A DNA stretch of 16,461 bases from 2-02-FULL-66-14 sp037443705 (GTDB lineage: Bacteria; Pseudomonadota; Gammaproteobacteria; Burkholderiales; SG8-39): NCBI GenBank assembly GCA_037443705.1, contig JBBINV010000070.1:1-16461 (forward strand), read 5' to 3'. Shown one piece after another: positions 15,753 to 16,461 of the stretch. Within the stretch, counting starts at the first letter, position 1. Each line of letters opens with the position of its first letter. Position numbers and translations under genes: made by a program. The notes under the pieces were generated by a model, which worked only from the letters and a program-made list of their open reading frames with translations, made no database searches and had not been told where the DNA came from.

Positions 15753-16461
15753 CGCTCGCCCAGCTCGTAGCCTGGCGTGCGGCACTCGAGCAGCTCGAAA
15801 TCCGCATCGAGGCAGCGCTTCGTCTCCTCGAGCGTGGGAAAGGTGTAAACGCGATCGAGCCCGCGATAGGCGTCGATCGTCTCGATGACTTCCTGCGGCC
15901 ACCCGGTGCGCGCCGCGAAGGACGCGCTGTCGCCCGCGCCCGCGCGCCAGGCGTCCCAGATCGCGCCCACGCGCACGCCGGACTCGGCCGAGCCGTGAAG
16001 CGCCATCGCGAGCCGCCACTTGAACGCATGGAAACTGCCGATGCGCCCGGCGAGCGCTTCGCGAAACACGGTCTGCGGGTCCTCCGGGGCAGCCGGGCGG
16101 CAGAAGAACCTGAGCACGAGCAGCCCGTCCTTGCGTAACGCCGCGCGGAAGGAGCGCGCGAGCCGCGCGTATCCGGAGGGATAGTCGAGCGCGATGAAGC
16201 AGCCGTCACCGATCGCCACGTCGCAGCTCGCGTCGGGCAGCGGCATGCGCCGCCAGTCGCCGCACACCGGGATGCCGAAAGGCACCTCGCGCGCCGGATA
16301 TACGAGGGTCAGCATGGGAAGCGAAAAGTCGAGCGCCACGAGCGTCGTCGCCTCCGGCCAGCGCAGGGTCGCGATCTCGGGCGTCGCCCCGAGCAGCAGC
16401 GCGCGCACCGGCCCGCCGCCGGCGCGCCGGTGCCAGCCGTGCACCGCTTGCTCGTAGGCGC
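15722..16461 (-). CDS. SAM-dependent methyltransferase (5' end outside window)
   Basis: A class I methyltransferase-like protein; 245 residues are visible and the frame stays open to the window end, so the start is probably beyond it. An internal GTG at 16444 is possible but would drop AYEQA, which looks like part of the fold. The SAM-binding region shows VRALLLGATPEIATL (motif I), VALDFS ending strand 2, and DASCDVAIGDGCF (motif IV-like). A helical cap with tryptophans (KWRLAM, IWDAWRAG, RTGWPQEVIETID) follows. The protein ends in GYELGERCPILVARPR, a typical last strand. The acceptor substrate cannot be told. The 31-bp overlap with the ligase suggests an operon in which one small carboxylate is methylated and activated, but that is inference. 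Confidence 0.78.
   Translation of the reverse strand, partial: AYEQAVHGWHRRAGGGPVRALLLGATPEIATLRWPEATTLVALDFSLPMLTLVYPAREVPFGIPVCGDWRRMPLPDASCDVAIGDGCFIALDYPSGYARLARSFRAALRKDGLLVLRFFCRPAAPEDPQTVFREALAGRIGSFHAFKWRLAMALHGSAESGVRVGAIWDAWRAGAGDSASFAARTGWPQEVIETIDAYRGLDRVYTFPTLEETKRCLDADFELLECRTPGYELGERCPILVARPR

Noticed and set aside
14451..15770. Plus-strand open frame of about 439 codons opposite the ligase
   Set aside because: The minus-strand frame carries clear adenylate-forming enzyme motifs; the plus-strand translation is low-complexity.

Overview
The window is high-GC DNA (by eye roughly two-thirds G+C or more). Its gene order matches the sigma-E operon plus lepA-lepB-rnc-era block of Betaproteobacteria and neighbouring Gammaproteobacteria, followed by the uvrC-pgsA-tRNA(Gly-Cys-Leu) block. 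I infer a betaproteobacterium or close relative, probably environmental. Genus cannot be read from the sequence, and the elongation factor P gene looks more alphaproteobacterial than betaproteobacterial.

Layout. Positions 1-2633 hold the tail of the anti-sigma factor rseA, then rseB and a DegP/MucD-type periplasmic protease: the envelope-stress module (no rseC lies between rseB and the protease). Positions 2728-10152 hold a tightly packed plus-strand run: lepA (EF4), lepB (signal peptidase I), a DUF4845 membrane protein, rnc, era, recO, pdxJ, acpS and nagZ. Many junctions are 4-bp ATGA/GTGA stop-start overlaps, which suggests translational coupling. The run ends at nagZ, which converges on a minus-strand efp gene; an intrinsic terminator for efp fills the 27 bp between them. 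efp and uvrC diverge from a 46-bp spacer with a self-complementary ATTATAAT element. uvrC and pgsA then lead to a three-tRNA operon with its own TATAAT box.

Positions 13499-16461 look like accessory DNA beyond the tRNA cluster. They hold a 2-keto-4-pentenoate hydratase-family gene, a perfect 24-bp-arm palindrome, and a convergent minus-strand pair: a PaaK/CapK-like adenylate-forming ligase and a SAM-dependent methyltransferase that runs off the window end.

Most of the window is conserved housekeeping. The points most worth a second look are: the EF-P with an arginine-tipped, one-residue-longer modification loop (HVHVGGRGGAF); the palindrome that abuts the hydratase stop codon and supplies the last ten codons and stop of the ligase gene; the palindromic -10 between efp and uvrC; and a hairpin that buries the only visible Shine-Dalgarno of lepA. 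I found no CRISPR array, transposase gene or phage gene, and no clearly new multi-gene system.
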